This document shows positions 8,917 through 17,699 of a stretch of DNA of 64,000 nt, in pieces. Position 1 is the stretch's first letter. Each line of letters begins with the position of its first letter. This stretch comes from Nocardiopsis_B mangrovi (lineage in GTDB: Bacteria; Actinomycetota; Actinomycetes; Streptosporangiales; Streptosporangiaceae), in NCBI RefSeq assembly GCF_042653925.1, contig NZ_JBHSFQ010000024.1, forward strand, positions 40,038 through 104,037, given 5' to 3'. The notes beneath the pieces were generated by a model. That model was given only the letters and a program-made list of their open reading frames with translations, had not been told where the DNA came from and ran no database searches. A program made the position numbers and the translations under genes.

Positions 8917-8930
8917 GTGTTCCGGGACAC
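8917..8930. promoter_or_regulatory. Imperfect palindrome upstream of ABC importer operon
   Basis: GTGTTCC followed directly by GGGACAC, six of seven positions symmetric, about 110 bases before the binding-protein start. It is the only obvious dyad in the 163-base gap and is a candidate operator for the importer. Confidence 0.3.
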
Positions 8931-9039
8931 ACTGTGGCTGGGCCCGCCGACGTGCCGGGTCACCCGCTCTCCCGGCACACGCGCCCCCAACCGTCCGCCC
9001 GTGCCGCTCGGGTTGTGACGCCCGACCATCGGAGAGACG

Positions 9040-10626
9040 ATGCAGTCAACCGCACCTCCCCGGCTGCGCGGCGGGCGATCGCGGACGCTCGCCGCCCTCG
9101 CTGCGCTGACCGCCCTGGTCCCGACCGCCGGCTGCACCGTGGCCAACAGCGACGCGACCGGATCCACCGGCACCGCCGGCACCACGCTGCGGGTGGTCCT
9201 CGCCCAGGAGCCCCCGACCCTGGAGCCCTGTGAGGCGTCCCTGACCTCGACCGGTGTCGTGGTCCGCTCCAACATCAGCGAACCGCTCATCGAACGCGAT
9301 CCGGAGAGCGGCGAACTCCAACCCCTGCTGGCCACCGAGTGGGAGCAGACGGAGCCCACCACCTGGGCCCTGGAGGTCCGATCCGGCGTCACGTTCCACG
9401 ACGGGCAGCCGTTCACCGCCGAGGACGCCGCGTTCTCCATCGACCGCGCGGTCAACTCCGACCTCGCCTGCAACGTGGACGGCTACGTCTTCGACGGCAA
9501 GGACGTGGAGGTGGCGGCCACCGGCGAGACCACGCTGACCGTCACCACCGAGGACCCCGACCCCATCCTGCCGCTGCGCCTCAGCTTCATCGAGGTCGTC
9601 CCCCGCACCACCGCCACCGACGCGAAGGTGCGCGAGCCCGTCGGCACCGGCCCCTACGCCATCGAGGACTGGGAGACCGGCGTCTCGATCTCCCTGCGCC
9701 GCAACGACGACTACTGGGGCGAGGCGCCCGCGTTCCCGGAGGCCCGCTACGTGTGGCGGTCGGAGCCGGCCGTGCGCGCCGCGATGATCACCAAGGGGGA
9801 GGCCGACCTCGCCACGGCGCTCAACCCCGAGGACGCGACCGAGGACAACTCGGTGGCCTACCCCAACAACGAGACCACCGCGCTGCGGCTCGACGGCCGT
9901 GAGGCCCCGCTCGACGACATCCGGGTGCGCAGGGCGATCGACCTGGCCATCGAGCGCCAGGCCATCAGCGACACCCTCTTCGACGGGCTCGCCGAACCCG
10001 CGGCGCAGCTCGTCCCGGACGGCGTGGTCGGCTACAACGACGAACTGGCGCCCACCACCCCCGATCCCGACGCCGCCCGCGCCCTCATCGAGGAGGCCGC
10101 CGCCGACGGCGTGCCGGTCGACCGCCGGATCTCCCTGATCGCCCGCAACGGCCAGTTCCCGCGGGTCGCCGAGACCGCCGAAGCGCTCCAGTACCAGCTG
10201 GCGGAGGTCGGCCTGAACGTGGAGATCACCATGCTGGACACCGCCGCCCACCTGCAGTACCAGCTCCGGCCGATGCCCGAGGACGCCGGACCGGTCGCGC
10301 TGCTCATCATGCACGGCAACCAGACCGGCGACGCGGCGTTCACCGCAAGCCAGTACCTGCTGAGCGAGGGCGCCCAGTCGACGTTCGGCACCGCCGACAT
10401 GGACGAACGCATCGCCGACGCGAGCGCGCTCTCCGGCCCCGAGCGCGCCGACGCCCTCGCCGACGTCCTCGCCGCCCAGAACGACGACATCGCCCAGTAC
10501 GCCCACCTGGCCCACATGCGGGGCCTCATGGGGATATCGGGCGCGGTCCGGTACGAGCCGAACTCCGCGAGCGGCGACGAACTGCGTCTGTCCGAGGTGC
10601 GGCCGGCCGACCAGGAGGGATCCTGA
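9040..10626 (+). CDS. ABC importer substrate-binding lipoprotein, family 5 (oligopeptide/nickel/opine type)
   Basis: 528 residues. An N-terminal signal with an Arg pair and hydrophobic core ends in VPTAGC, a slightly atypical lipobox (Thr at -3), so the mature protein should be lipid-anchored outside the membrane. Family features: LAQEPPTLEP, SNISEPLIERDPESGELQPLLATEW, SGVTFHDGQPFTAEDAAFSID and VGTGPYAIEDW, all standard in SBP_bac_5. It is the first gene of a five-gene operon (binding protein, two permeases, two ATPases). The ligand class of this family is broad (peptides, sugars, opines, nickel chelates). The hydroxyacid genes around it fit a carbohydrate-derived or peptide substrate, but this is inference. 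Confidence 0.92.
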   Translation: MQSTAPPRLRGGRSRTLAALAALTALVPTAGCTVANSDATGSTGTAGTTLRVVLAQEPPTLEPCEASLTSTGVVVRSNISEPLIERDPESGELQPLLATEWEQTEPTTWALEVRSGVTFHDGQPFTAEDAAFSIDRAVNSDLACNVDGYVFDGKDVEVAATGETTLTVTTEDPDPILPLRLSFIEVVPRTTATDAKVREPVGTGPYAIEDWETGVSISLRRNDDYWGEAPAFPEARYVWRSEPAVRAAMITKGEADLATALNPEDATEDNSVAYPNNETTALRLDGREAPLDDIRVRRAIDLAIERQAISDTLFDGLAEPAAQLVPDGVVGYNDELAPTTPDPDAARALIEEAAADGVPVDRRISLIARNGQFPRVAETAEALQYQLAEVGLNVEITMLDTAAHLQYQLRPMPEDAGPVALLIMHGNQTGDAAFTASQYLLSEGAQSTFGTADMDERIADASALSGPERADALADVLAAQNDDIAQYAHLAHMRGLMGISGAVRYEPNSASGDELRLSEVRPADQEGS

Positions 10627-10627
10627 C

Positions 10628-11557
10628 ATGCTCGCCTTCCTGCGCACACGGGTCGTCTCCAGCGCGATCCCCCTGCTGTTTGTGGTGCTGGGCGTGTTCT
10701 GCCTGGCACGGCTGACCGGCGACCCCGTCAACCTCTACCTGCCGCTGAGCGCCACCCCCGAGCAACGGGCCGAGTTCTCCGCCGCCAACGGCTTCGACCA
10801 GCCCGTCGCCGTCCAGCTGTGGGACTACCTCACCCAGATCGTCCAGCTCGACTTCGGCACCTCTCTGCGCACCGGGCAGTCCGCGGCCGAGATGGTGCTC
10901 GCGGCCTTCCCCGCGACCCTGCAACTGGCGGCGGTGACCATGCTCATCGCGATCGCCGGCGCGGTCCTGATCGGCTGCCTGGCCGCCTACCGGCCCAACT
11001 CCCTCGCCGACCGCGCGTGCAGCTTCCTGTCCATGACGGCGGCCAGCATCCCCGACTTCTGGTTCGCGATCATGGGCGTGCTCGTGTTCGGCGTGACCCT
11101 CGGCTGGCTGCCCACATCGGGCGTCACCGGCGGCCCCGAGGTGTGGGTGCTGCCCATCGCCACGCTGCTCATCCGCCCGTTCGGCGTGCTCGTGCAGGTC
11201 GTGCGCGGCGCGATGGTCGCGGCGCTGGCCGCGCCCTACACCAAGGTCGCCCGCAGCAAGGGGGCGAGCGAGAAGCGGGTGGTGTTCGGCCACGCGCTGC
11301 GCAACGCGGCCATGCCCGCGCTCACCGTCGCCGGCGACCTCACGATCGGCCTGGTCAACGGCGCGGTCGTCGTCGAGACGATCTTCGGCTGGCCCGGCAT
11401 CGGCAAGCTGATGATCGACTCCATCCTCCAGCGCGACTTCGCGGTGCTCCAGGCCGCCGTCCTGCTCACCGCGGTGACGATCTTCGTGCTCAACATCCTC
11501 ATCGACGCCTGTTACGCCCTGCTCGACGCGCGTGTGCGCCACGCCGTCCCGGCCTGA
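10628..11557 (+). CDS. ABC importer permease, DppB/OppB type
   Basis: 309 residues starting 1 base after the binding-protein stop. About six membrane segments; the first helix is followed by the periplasmic region ATPEQRAEFSAANGFDQPVA typical of DppB. The coupling loop with the EAA-like motif reads TKVARSKGASEKRVVFGHALRNAAMPALT, and VETIFGWPGIGKLM is a conserved OppB/DppB stretch. It pairs with the next permease to form the transmembrane channel. Confidence 0.93.
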   Translation: MLAFLRTRVVSSAIPLLFVVLGVFCLARLTGDPVNLYLPLSATPEQRAEFSAANGFDQPVAVQLWDYLTQIVQLDFGTSLRTGQSAAEMVLAAFPATLQLAAVTMLIAIAGAVLIGCLAAYRPNSLADRACSFLSMTAASIPDFWFAIMGVLVFGVTLGWLPTSGVTGGPEVWVLPIATLLIRPFGVLVQVVRGAMVAALAAPYTKVARSKGASEKRVVFGHALRNAAMPALTVAGDLTIGLVNGAVVVETIFGWPGIGKLMIDSILQRDFAVLQAAVLLTAVTIFVLNILIDACYALLDARVRHAVPA

Positions 11558-11573
11558 GCCCGAGGAGCCCCGG

Positions 11574-12524
11574 ATGACCTCCCCGCATCTCCCTCCCGCC
11601 GAGACGGCGCCCGCGGCCAAGCGCCCGGCGCGCTGGTGGACGCTGCTCGGCAAGGACCGCTTCGCGGCCGCCGCCGCCGTGCTGCTCGGCCTCGTGGCGC
11701 TGACCGCCCTGCTCGGCCCGCTGCTCATCGGCGACCGCGCCCGGCGCCAGGACCTCGGCGCGTCGCTGCGCCCGCCATCGCTCGACCACGGCTTCTTCGG
11801 CCTGCTCGGCACCGACGTGCTGGGGCGCAGCATGCTCGCCCGGCTCATCGAGGCGGCCGGCACGACCCTGTCCGTCGCGGTCCCCGCGGTTCTGTGCTCG
11901 CTGGTGATCGGCTCGGCGATCGGGATGTGGGCGGGCTACCACGGCGGGTTCCGGGAGAACGTCGCGATGCGCGTCGCCGACGTCATCCTGAGCTTCCCCT
12001 CGCTGCTGCTGGCCGTGGTCGTGCTGTACGTGTTCGCCCCCAGCGTCGCCAACCTGGTGCTGATCCTGGCGCTCGCGCGCATCCCCGTCTACCTGCGCAC
12101 CGCCCGCGCCGAGGCGACGGAGCTGAAGAGCCGGCTGTTCGTCGACGCCGCGCGCACCTTCGGCGCGGGCAGCTGGCCGACCATCTACCGGCACATCCTG
12201 CCCATCACCCTGCCCACCCTGCTGACCGTCGCCACGCTCGACTTCTGCTTCGTCATGCTCACCGAGTCCTCGCTGAGCTTCCTCGGGATCGGCATCCAGC
12301 CGCCGGACGTCAGCTGGGGGCTGATGGTCGCCCAGGGCCGCCAGTACCTCCAGACCGCCTGGTGGATCGCCGTGCTGCCCGGCGTGGCGATCGTGGTCAC
12401 CACGGTCTCGGCGACGGTGCTCGCCGCGTGGGCGCGCCTGGCCACCGACCCCGCGCAGCGCTGGCGGCTGACCACGCCCCGCACCAAGGGTTCCCGCGGG
12501 AACCGAGGAGGGATCCGCGCATGA
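11574..12524 (+). CDS. ABC importer permease, DppC/OppC type
   Basis: 316 residues from the ATG at 11574, chosen because GAGGAG lies about 7 bases upstream; an upstream in-frame GTG would overlap the DppB gene without a ribosome site. The N-terminal DppC-like helix is followed by HGFFGLLGTDVLGRSMLARLI, and the EAA loop reads FVDAARTFGAGSWPTIYRHILPI. SFLGIGIQPPDVSWGLM is diagnostic of OppC/DppC. The stop overlaps the start of the next ATPase gene (ATGA at 12521-12524), so translation is coupled. Confidence 0.93.
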   Translation: MTSPHLPPAETAPAAKRPARWWTLLGKDRFAAAAAVLLGLVALTALLGPLLIGDRARRQDLGASLRPPSLDHGFFGLLGTDVLGRSMLARLIEAAGTTLSVAVPAVLCSLVIGSAIGMWAGYHGGFRENVAMRVADVILSFPSLLLAVVVLYVFAPSVANLVLILALARIPVYLRTARAEATELKSRLFVDAARTFGAGSWPTIYRHILPITLPTLLTVATLDFCFVMLTESSLSFLGIGIQPPDVSWGLMVAQGRQYLQTAWWIAVLPGVAIVVTTVSATVLAAWARLATDPAQRWRLTTPRTKGSRGNRGGIRA

Positions 12525-13552
12525 CCGCGTCCACCAGCCCCGCCGCCGCCCCCGCTCCCGGCGGGGGAGCGGCGGCCGGGCCCGCCCTGGAGGTCGACGG
12601 GCTGAGCGTCGACCTCACCACCCCCGCGGGCACGCTCCGCGCCGTCGACGGCATCAGCTTCTCCGTCCGCAAAGGGCGGACGCTGGCGCTGCTCGGCGAG
12701 TCGGGGTGCGGCAAGTCCATGACCGCTCTGGCGGTCGCCGGGCTGCTCGACCCCGTCGCCCGCGTGTCCGGCGGCGCGATCCGGGTGGGCGGCACCGACC
12801 TGCTGCGGCTCGGCCCGGCCGCGCGCAAGAAGCTCGCCGGTCCCGTGCTGTCCATCGTGTTCCAGGACGCGCTGACCGCGATGAACCCGGTGCAGACCGT
12901 CGGCGCGCAGCTCGGCGAGCCCTTCCGCATCCACCGGGGCCTGTCCCGCCGCGCCGCCCGGGAGAAGGCGATCGAACTGATGGCGGCCGTCGGCATCCCG
13001 GAGCCGCGCGCCCGTGCGCGGTCCTACCCGCACCAGTTCTCGGGCGGGATGCGCCAGCGGCTGCTCATCGCCATGGCGGTGGCGCTCAGCCCGGATGTGC
13101 TGATCGCCGACGAGCCGACAACGGCGCTCGACGTCACCGTGCAGGCACAGGTCATGCAGCTGCTCGCCGACCTGCGGACCGAGCACGAGATGGCCGTCGT
13201 GCTCATCACCCACGACCTCGCCGTCGTCGCCGAGCACGCCGACGACGTCGCGGTCATGTACGCGGGGACGGTGGTCGAGACGGGGCCCGTCGGCGAGGTC
13301 TTCGCACACCCGCGCCACCCCTACACGCGCGGCCTGCTCGACTCGGTCCCCGAGCACGTCGAGAAGGGGCAGTCGCTGCGCTCGATCCCGGGCAGCCCGC
13401 CCGAACTCAGCGCGATCCCGGCCGGCTGCGTGTTCCAGGCCCGCTGCCCGATGGCGCGCGAGGCGTGCGCCGAGAGCCGTCCGCTACCCGCGCCCGTCGG
13501 CCCGTCGCGGGCCGCCGCCTGCCACTTCTCCGAGGAGCTCGCCCGTGCCTGA
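12521..13552 (+). CDS. ABC importer ATPase, DppD/OppD type
   Basis: 343 residues from the ATG at 12521, in the ATGA overlap with the preceding permease, with GAGGAGGG upstream. Walker A is GESGCGKSMT, the signature is FSGGMRQRLLIA, Walker B ends VLIADEPTTALD, and the switch His is in LITHDLAVV. The C-terminal oligo-HPY extension GCVFQARCPMAREAC contains the two Cys characteristic of the oligopeptide group. It forms a heterodimer with the next gene product to drive import. Confidence 0.94.
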   Translation: MTASTSPAAAPAPGGGAAAGPALEVDGLSVDLTTPAGTLRAVDGISFSVRKGRTLALLGESGCGKSMTALAVAGLLDPVARVSGGAIRVGGTDLLRLGPAARKKLAGPVLSIVFQDALTAMNPVQTVGAQLGEPFRIHRGLSRRAAREKAIELMAAVGIPEPRARARSYPHQFSGGMRQRLLIAMAVALSPDVLIADEPTTALDVTVQAQVMQLLADLRTEHEMAVVLITHDLAVVAEHADDVAVMYAGTVVETGPVGEVFAHPRHPYTRGLLDSVPEHVEKGQSLRSIPGSPPELSAIPAGCVFQARCPMAREACAESRPLPAPVGPSRAAACHFSEELARA

Positions 13553-14585
13553 CACAGCATCCGCCACAGCCGCGGGCACCGCACCGGACACGGCCGCGCC
13601 GCTGCTGGAGGCGACCGGTCTGCGCAAGTCCTTCCGCGTGGCCGGCGCCCGCGGGTCGGCCCGGCTGACCGCCCTGGACGGCGTCGACCTGCGCGTCGGC
13701 CGCGGGGAGACCCTCGGCCTCGTCGGCGAGTCCGGCTGCGGGAAGTCGACGCTCGCGCGCGTCCTGCTCATGCTCGAACGCCCCGACGACGGCACCGTCC
13801 GCTTCGAGGGGACCGACCCCTTCGCGCTGCGCGGCCGCGACCTCCTCGCCTGGCGGCGCCGCGTCCAAATGGTGTTCCAGGACCCGTTCGCCTCCCTCAA
13901 CGCGCGGATGACGGCATCGGACATCATCGGCGAGCCGTGGCGCACCCACCGCGACGCCGCCCCCGCCGACAAGGACAAGCGGGTGCGCGAACTCCTCGAC
14001 CTCGTCGGCCTGCGCGCCGGGGACGCCCACCGCTACCCAGGCGAGTTCTCCGGCGGGCAGCGCCAGCGGCTCGGGATCGCCCGCGCGCTCGCGCTGGGGC
14101 CCGACCTGATCGTGTGCGACGAACCGGTCTCGGCGCTGGACCTCTCCGTCCAGGCGCAGGTCCTCAATCTCCTCGCCGACCTCCAGGAGCGCCTGGGCGT
14201 GTCCTACGTGTTCATCTCGCACGACCTGTCGGTGGTGCGGCACGTGGCCGACCGGGTCTCGGTGATGTACCTCGGCAAGGTCATCGAGCACGGGCCCACC
14301 GAGAGCGTCTTCGACCGGCCGCTGCACCCCTACACCAAGGCGCTCATGTCGGCGGCGCCGTCGCTGGGCGCGTCGCCCGAGGCGGGGTCGCGCCGCATCC
14401 TGCTGGAGGGCGAGCTCCCGTCGCCGCTGGACCCGCCGTCGGGGTGCAGGTTCCGCACGCGCTGCTGGCAGGCGACGGACCGCTGCGCGGCCGAGGCCCC
14501 GCCGGTGGCCCGCCGCGACGACGGCGACGCGCTGGAGCGGCACGAAGGGCTCTGCCACTTCCCGCTGGACGCCGCCCCCGCCTGA
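13545..14585 (+). CDS. ABC importer ATPase, DppF/OppF type
   Basis: 346 residues starting with GTG at 13545, overlapping the previous gene by 8 bases. Walker A GESGCGKSTLA, Q-loop VFQDPFASLN, signature FSGGQRQRLGIARAL, Walker B LIVCDEPVSALD, switch FISHDLSVV and the C-terminal oligo-HPY Cys motif CRFRTRCWQATDRC are all present. It is the last gene of the importer operon; transcription probably ends at the paired hairpins at 14634-14713. Confidence 0.94.
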   Translation: MPDTASATAAGTAPDTAAPLLEATGLRKSFRVAGARGSARLTALDGVDLRVGRGETLGLVGESGCGKSTLARVLLMLERPDDGTVRFEGTDPFALRGRDLLAWRRRVQMVFQDPFASLNARMTASDIIGEPWRTHRDAAPADKDKRVRELLDLVGLRAGDAHRYPGEFSGGQRQRLGIARALALGPDLIVCDEPVSALDLSVQAQVLNLLADLQERLGVSYVFISHDLSVVRHVADRVSVMYLGKVIEHGPTESVFDRPLHPYTKALMSAAPSLGASPEAGSRRILLEGELPSPLDPPSGCRFRTRCWQATDRCAAEAPPVARRDDGDALERHEGLCHFPLDAAPA

Positions 14586-14633
14586 GCTCCGGGGAGGCGG
14601 CCCGGCACGGCGGACGACGCGGACGTTGGGGAC

Positions 14634-14664
14634 GTTGGAGACGGCCCAGGGGGCCGTCTCCAAC
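14634..14664 (+). terminator. Hairpin terminator 1 after ABC importer operon
   Basis: A perfect 14-bp stem (14634-14647 with 14651-14664) and a 3-base loop, 48 bases after the stop. It has no T tract, which is common in G+C-rich actinobacteria. Confidence 0.75.
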
Positions 14665-14678
14665 GCCGTCAGCCGCCG

Positions 14679-14713
14679 CTCCCGCCCGACGCTCCACGAG
14701 CGTCGGGCGGGAG
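14679..14713 (+). terminator. Hairpin terminator 2 after ABC importer operon
   Basis: A perfect 16-bp stem (14679-14694 with 14698-14713) with a CAC loop, 14 bases after the first hairpin. The tandem pair faces the convergent genes beyond 15148 and may insulate both directions. Confidence 0.75.
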
Positions 14714-14751
14714 GAGGGCGTCAGTCAGGCCGCGGCGCGCGCATCCCACCT

Positions 14752-15164
14752 GGCCACGCTCGCCTCTTGGCTCTGCTTGGGCGGTGCTGCGGTGGGCCTT
14801 CGGCGGGTGTCAGCGCCGCCTCCGCTCGCTCATCGGCTCGCCGTGAGGGTGTCGCTTGGTCACGCTCGCCTCTTCGCTCTGCTTCGGCGGTGCTGCGGTG
14901 GGCCTTCGGCGGGTGTCAGCGCCGCCTCCGCTCGCTCACGGGCTCGCCGTGAGGGTGTCGCTTGGTCACGCTCGGCTCTTGGCTCTGCTTGGGCGGTGCT
15001 GCGGTGGGCCTTCGGCGGGTGTCAGCACCGCCTCCGCTCGCTCATCGGCTCGCCGTGAGGGTGTCGCTTGGTCACGCTCGCCTCTTCGCTCTGCTTCGGC
15101 GGTGCTGCGGTGGGCCTTCGGCGGGTGTCAGCACCGCCTCCGCTCGCTCATCGGCTCGCCGTGA
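14752..15164. repeat. Four-copy 106-bp tandem repeat
   Basis: Copies begin at 14752, 14858, 14964 and 15070, each 106 bp except the last (95 bp), differing at only a few positions. Copies 1 and 3 share one variant near the start and copies 2 and 4 the other. Each copy contains GCGGTGCTG and, 21 bases later, CAGCACCGC (CAGCGCCGC in copies 1 and 2), forming a 9-bp stem around a small inner GCC-TTC-GGC hairpin. The last copy runs into the final codons of the hydroxyacid dehydrogenase gene, whose stop is at 15148-15150. As 106 is not a multiple of 3 the frames rotate, so the array is not coding. There are no spacers, so it is not a CRISPR. Confidence 0.92.
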
Positions 15165-16134
15165 CGATGTTCACCAGCGGGCGGCCTTCGTCCAGCCGGG
15201 CGATGTTGGCGGCGATCTCCGCCGCCCGGCCGGCGAACGTCGTGCGGGTGTGCCCGGAGTGGTGCGGGGTCATCACGACGTTGTCGAGCGTGTCGAACGG
15301 CCGCGTGTACCCGCGTGCCCCGCCGCCGTCGTTGGGGTGGCTCCACCACACGTCCAGCGCCGCGCCCCCGATGCTCCCGGAGGCGAGCGCGTCGTAGAGG
15401 GCCTCCTCGTCGACGATGGGGCCGCGCGCGACATTGACGAGCAGCGCGTCCGGCCGCATCAGCGCCAGTTCCGGTGCGCCGATCAGCCCGGTGGTCGCCG
15501 CCGACAGCGGGACCGTCACCACGACCACGTCGGATCCGGCGAGCAGGTCGGGCAGGCCGTCGTCGCCGTCGACGCGGTCCACCCGGACGCCCTCGGGCAG
15601 CGGGGCTCCGGGGGTGCGCCGGACCGCGCGTGCGCGCATGCCCAGCGCCGTCGTCGCCCGCACGACCGCGGTGCCGATCTCGCCCAGCCCGATGACCCCG
15701 ACCGTGCGGCCCGCGAGCGTGTCGCCGAGGGGGACGGCGGGGTCCAGCGCGACGGACTCCCACCGCCCCTCGCGCATGAGCGCGTCGGCGCGCCGCACCC
15801 GCCGGGACAGCATCAGCGCCACCATGACCACGTGCTCGGCGATCGAGCTCCCGTGGTGGAAGGTGTTGCACACGATGACCCCGGGCGCGAGCGCGTCGAA
15901 CGCGATCCGGTCGACCCCGGCGCCGTTCACGTGCACGAGCCGCAGCCGCCGCGCGGCCGCGGCCATGGCGGGCGTCACCCGGGAGCCCACCAGCACGTCC
16001 GCCTCGCGCAGCCGGTCGACGACCTCGTCGTCGGGGCGGCCCGCGAGGAACTCCCAGTCGTGGCCGTCGCCGCCGTTGCGGGTCAGCTCGTCGCGGAACG
16101 GGATCAGGAGCGGGTTGGTGAGCACGATCCTCAT
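15148..16134 (-). CDS. D-2-hydroxyacid dehydrogenase family protein with unusual active-site residue
   Basis: 328 residues from the ATG at 16132-16134. The Rossmann motif is GVIGLGEIGTAVV; the catalytic Arg is in NVARGPIVDEEAL and the His in NVVMTPHHSGHT. In the segment that normally carries the catalytic Glu (DVFxxEP) this protein reads ALDVWWSHPND, so the Glu position appears to be His. That suggests a distinct substrate or chemistry within the family. Its 3' end lies inside the last copy of the 106-bp repeat. It is 40 bases downstream of the glucarate-dehydratase paralogue on the same strand and probably co-transcribed with it. Confidence 0.85.
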   Translation of the reverse strand: MRIVLTNPLLIPFRDELTRNGGDGHDWEFLAGRPDDEVVDRLREADVLVGSRVTPAMAAAARRLRLVHVNGAGVDRIAFDALAPGVIVCNTFHHGSSIAEHVVMVALMLSRRVRRADALMREGRWESVALDPAVPLGDTLAGRTVGVIGLGEIGTAVVRATTALGMRARAVRRTPGAPLPEGVRVDRVDGDDGLPDLLAGSDVVVVTVPLSAATTGLIGAPELALMRPDALLVNVARGPIVDEEALYDALASGSIGGAALDVWWSHPNDGGGARGYTRPFDTLDNVVMTPHHSGHTRTTFAGRAAEIAANIARLDEGRPLVNIVTASR

Positions 16135-16174
16135 CGGGCACCGCCCCCGCCGGTCCGGCGGGCCCGTGTGCGGG

Positions 16175-17464
16175 TCACCACCGCGGGGCGGTGGGGTCGA
16201 AGGCGGGCTCGAACCGGCGCATGTACCCGGTGTCGTCGCGCTCGCGGATGCCGCCGGCGAGGTAGCGCTCGTGCAGCCGGGCCAGTGCGTCGCGGTCGAG
16301 CTCGACCCCCAGGCCCGGCGCGGTCGGCACCGCGACCGCGCCGCCGGAGAAGGTGAGCGCGCCGGGGACGATCACGTCGTCGGCGGGGTCCTTCCACGGC
16401 CAGTGCGTGTCGCAGGCGTAGGTCAGGTCAGGGGTGGCCGCGGCCAGGTGGGTCATCGCGGCGAGGCTGATACCCAGGTGGGAGTTGGAGTGCATGGACA
16501 GGCCCAGCCCGAACGTGGCGCAGATGTCGCCCAGCGCGCGCGAGCGGCCGAGCCCGCCCCAGAAGTGGTGGTCGGACAGGACGACCTGGACGGCGTCCTG
16601 GGCGACGGCGGGCTTGACGTGGTCGAACGCCACCACGCACATGTTCGTGGCCAGCGGCATCGCCACGTCGCGGGCGACCCGGGCCATGCCGTCGATGCCG
16701 GTGGTCGGGTCCTCCAGGTACTCGATCACGCCGTCGAGCGCGGCGCCTACGCGGATCGAGGTCTCGACGCTCCACGCCCCGTTGGGGTCCACCCGCAGCG
16801 GGTGGTCGGGGAACGCCTTGCGGAGGGCGAGGATCGCCTCGGCCTCCTCGTCGGGGTGGAAGACGCCGCCCTTGAGCTTGATCGCGCCGAAGCCGTATTC
16901 GCCGATCATGCGCTGCGCCTGCGCGACGATCTGGTCCGGGTCCAGCGCCGCGCCCCAGGCGTCGTCCTCGGCGCCGGGGTGGCCGGCCCACTTGTAGAAG
17001 AGGTAGGCGCTGTAGTCGACGCGGTCGCGCACGGCGCCCCCGAGCAGATCGCTCACGGGACGGCCGATCGCCTTGCCCTGGATGTCCAGGCAGGCGACCT
17101 CGAAAGGGGAGAGGACCCGGTCGGCGGTGCTGCTGCCGGTGACCATCCCGCTCATGCCGTGCCCGGCGGTGCCGCGGTCGCCGGACAGCGCGCGGCGGAT
17201 GCGGCACGCGATCTCGTGCACGTGCCACACGTCCACGCCGGTGATCGCCGACGCGGCGGCGCGCAGGCGGTCGAGGTGCCCGGCGTCGCCGTAGGTCTCG
17301 CCGAGGCCGGTGAGCCCCGAGTCGGTGACGACCTCCACGATCGCGCGCAGCGCGAGCGGTTCGTGGACGCCGACCGTGTTGAGCAGGGGCAGGTCGCGGA
17401 AGGCGACCGGGGTGATGCGGACATCGCTGATGCGGTGCGGTTCGGCGGCCACGTCGATGCTCAC
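16175..17464 (-). CDS. Enolase-superfamily sugar-acid dehydratase, glucarate dehydratase paralogue
   Basis: 429 residues from the GTG at 17462-17464, selected because GGAGG sits 6 bases upstream. Enolase-superfamily features: KLKGG (the catalytic Lys pair), LRVDPNGAWSVE, YLEDPTTGIDG, LATNMCVVAFDHVKPA, LSDHHFWGGLGRSRAL and SMHSNSHLGISLAAMTHLAAA, which match the metal-ligand and His-Asp positions of glucarate dehydratases. It is clearly diverged from the canonical enzyme at 60891-62246, so the substrate may be another aldarate or uronate-derived acid. It is followed by a hydroxyacid dehydrogenase and preceded by an IclR regulator on the same strand, a likely regulator-target set. Confidence 0.86.
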   Translation of the reverse strand: MSIDVAAEPHRISDVRITPVAFRDLPLLNTVGVHEPLALRAIVEVVTDSGLTGLGETYGDAGHLDRLRAAASAITGVDVWHVHEIACRIRRALSGDRGTAGHGMSGMVTGSSTADRVLSPFEVACLDIQGKAIGRPVSDLLGGAVRDRVDYSAYLFYKWAGHPGAEDDAWGAALDPDQIVAQAQRMIGEYGFGAIKLKGGVFHPDEEAEAILALRKAFPDHPLRVDPNGAWSVETSIRVGAALDGVIEYLEDPTTGIDGMARVARDVAMPLATNMCVVAFDHVKPAVAQDAVQVVLSDHHFWGGLGRSRALGDICATFGLGLSMHSNSHLGISLAAMTHLAAATPDLTYACDTHWPWKDPADDVIVPGALTFSGGAVAVPTAPGLGVELDRDALARLHERYLAGGIRERDDTGYMRRFEPAFDPTAPRW

Positions 17465-17655
17465 CTGTGTCCTCCGGCTGTGTCGGACCGACGGCACCCG
17501 TCGGTGAAGGTGCTCCCGCCCGCTCGCGGGGCGCGTGCGGGCGGCGCCCCTCGGCTCGGCCGGAGCCGCGCCCCCTCCAGAGCGCGCTCATGGGGCAGCC
17601 TACCCGCGAACGGTTTATATAGGTAGACAGCAGACAGAAGGAAAGACAGGCGCGT

Positions 17656-17674
17656 GCGTACGGCGATCGTACGC
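17656..17674. promoter_or_regulatory. Perfect dyad between IclR gene and dehydratase gene
   Basis: GCGTACG-N5-CGTACGC, 26 bases after the IclR stop and about 190 bases before the dehydratase start. It could be the IclR operator for the dehydratase operon or a terminator stem of the regulator gene; no T tract follows. The remaining space 17465-17655 includes an AT-rich TATATA segment near 17615 that may be the dehydratase promoter. Confidence 0.45.
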
Positions 17675-17699
17675 GCGCGGAGCGTGGGCGTCGGCGGTG

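Noticed and set aside
14752..15164. CRISPR array
   Set aside because: Units are 106 bp, directly abutting, with no unique spacers and no cas genes nearby.
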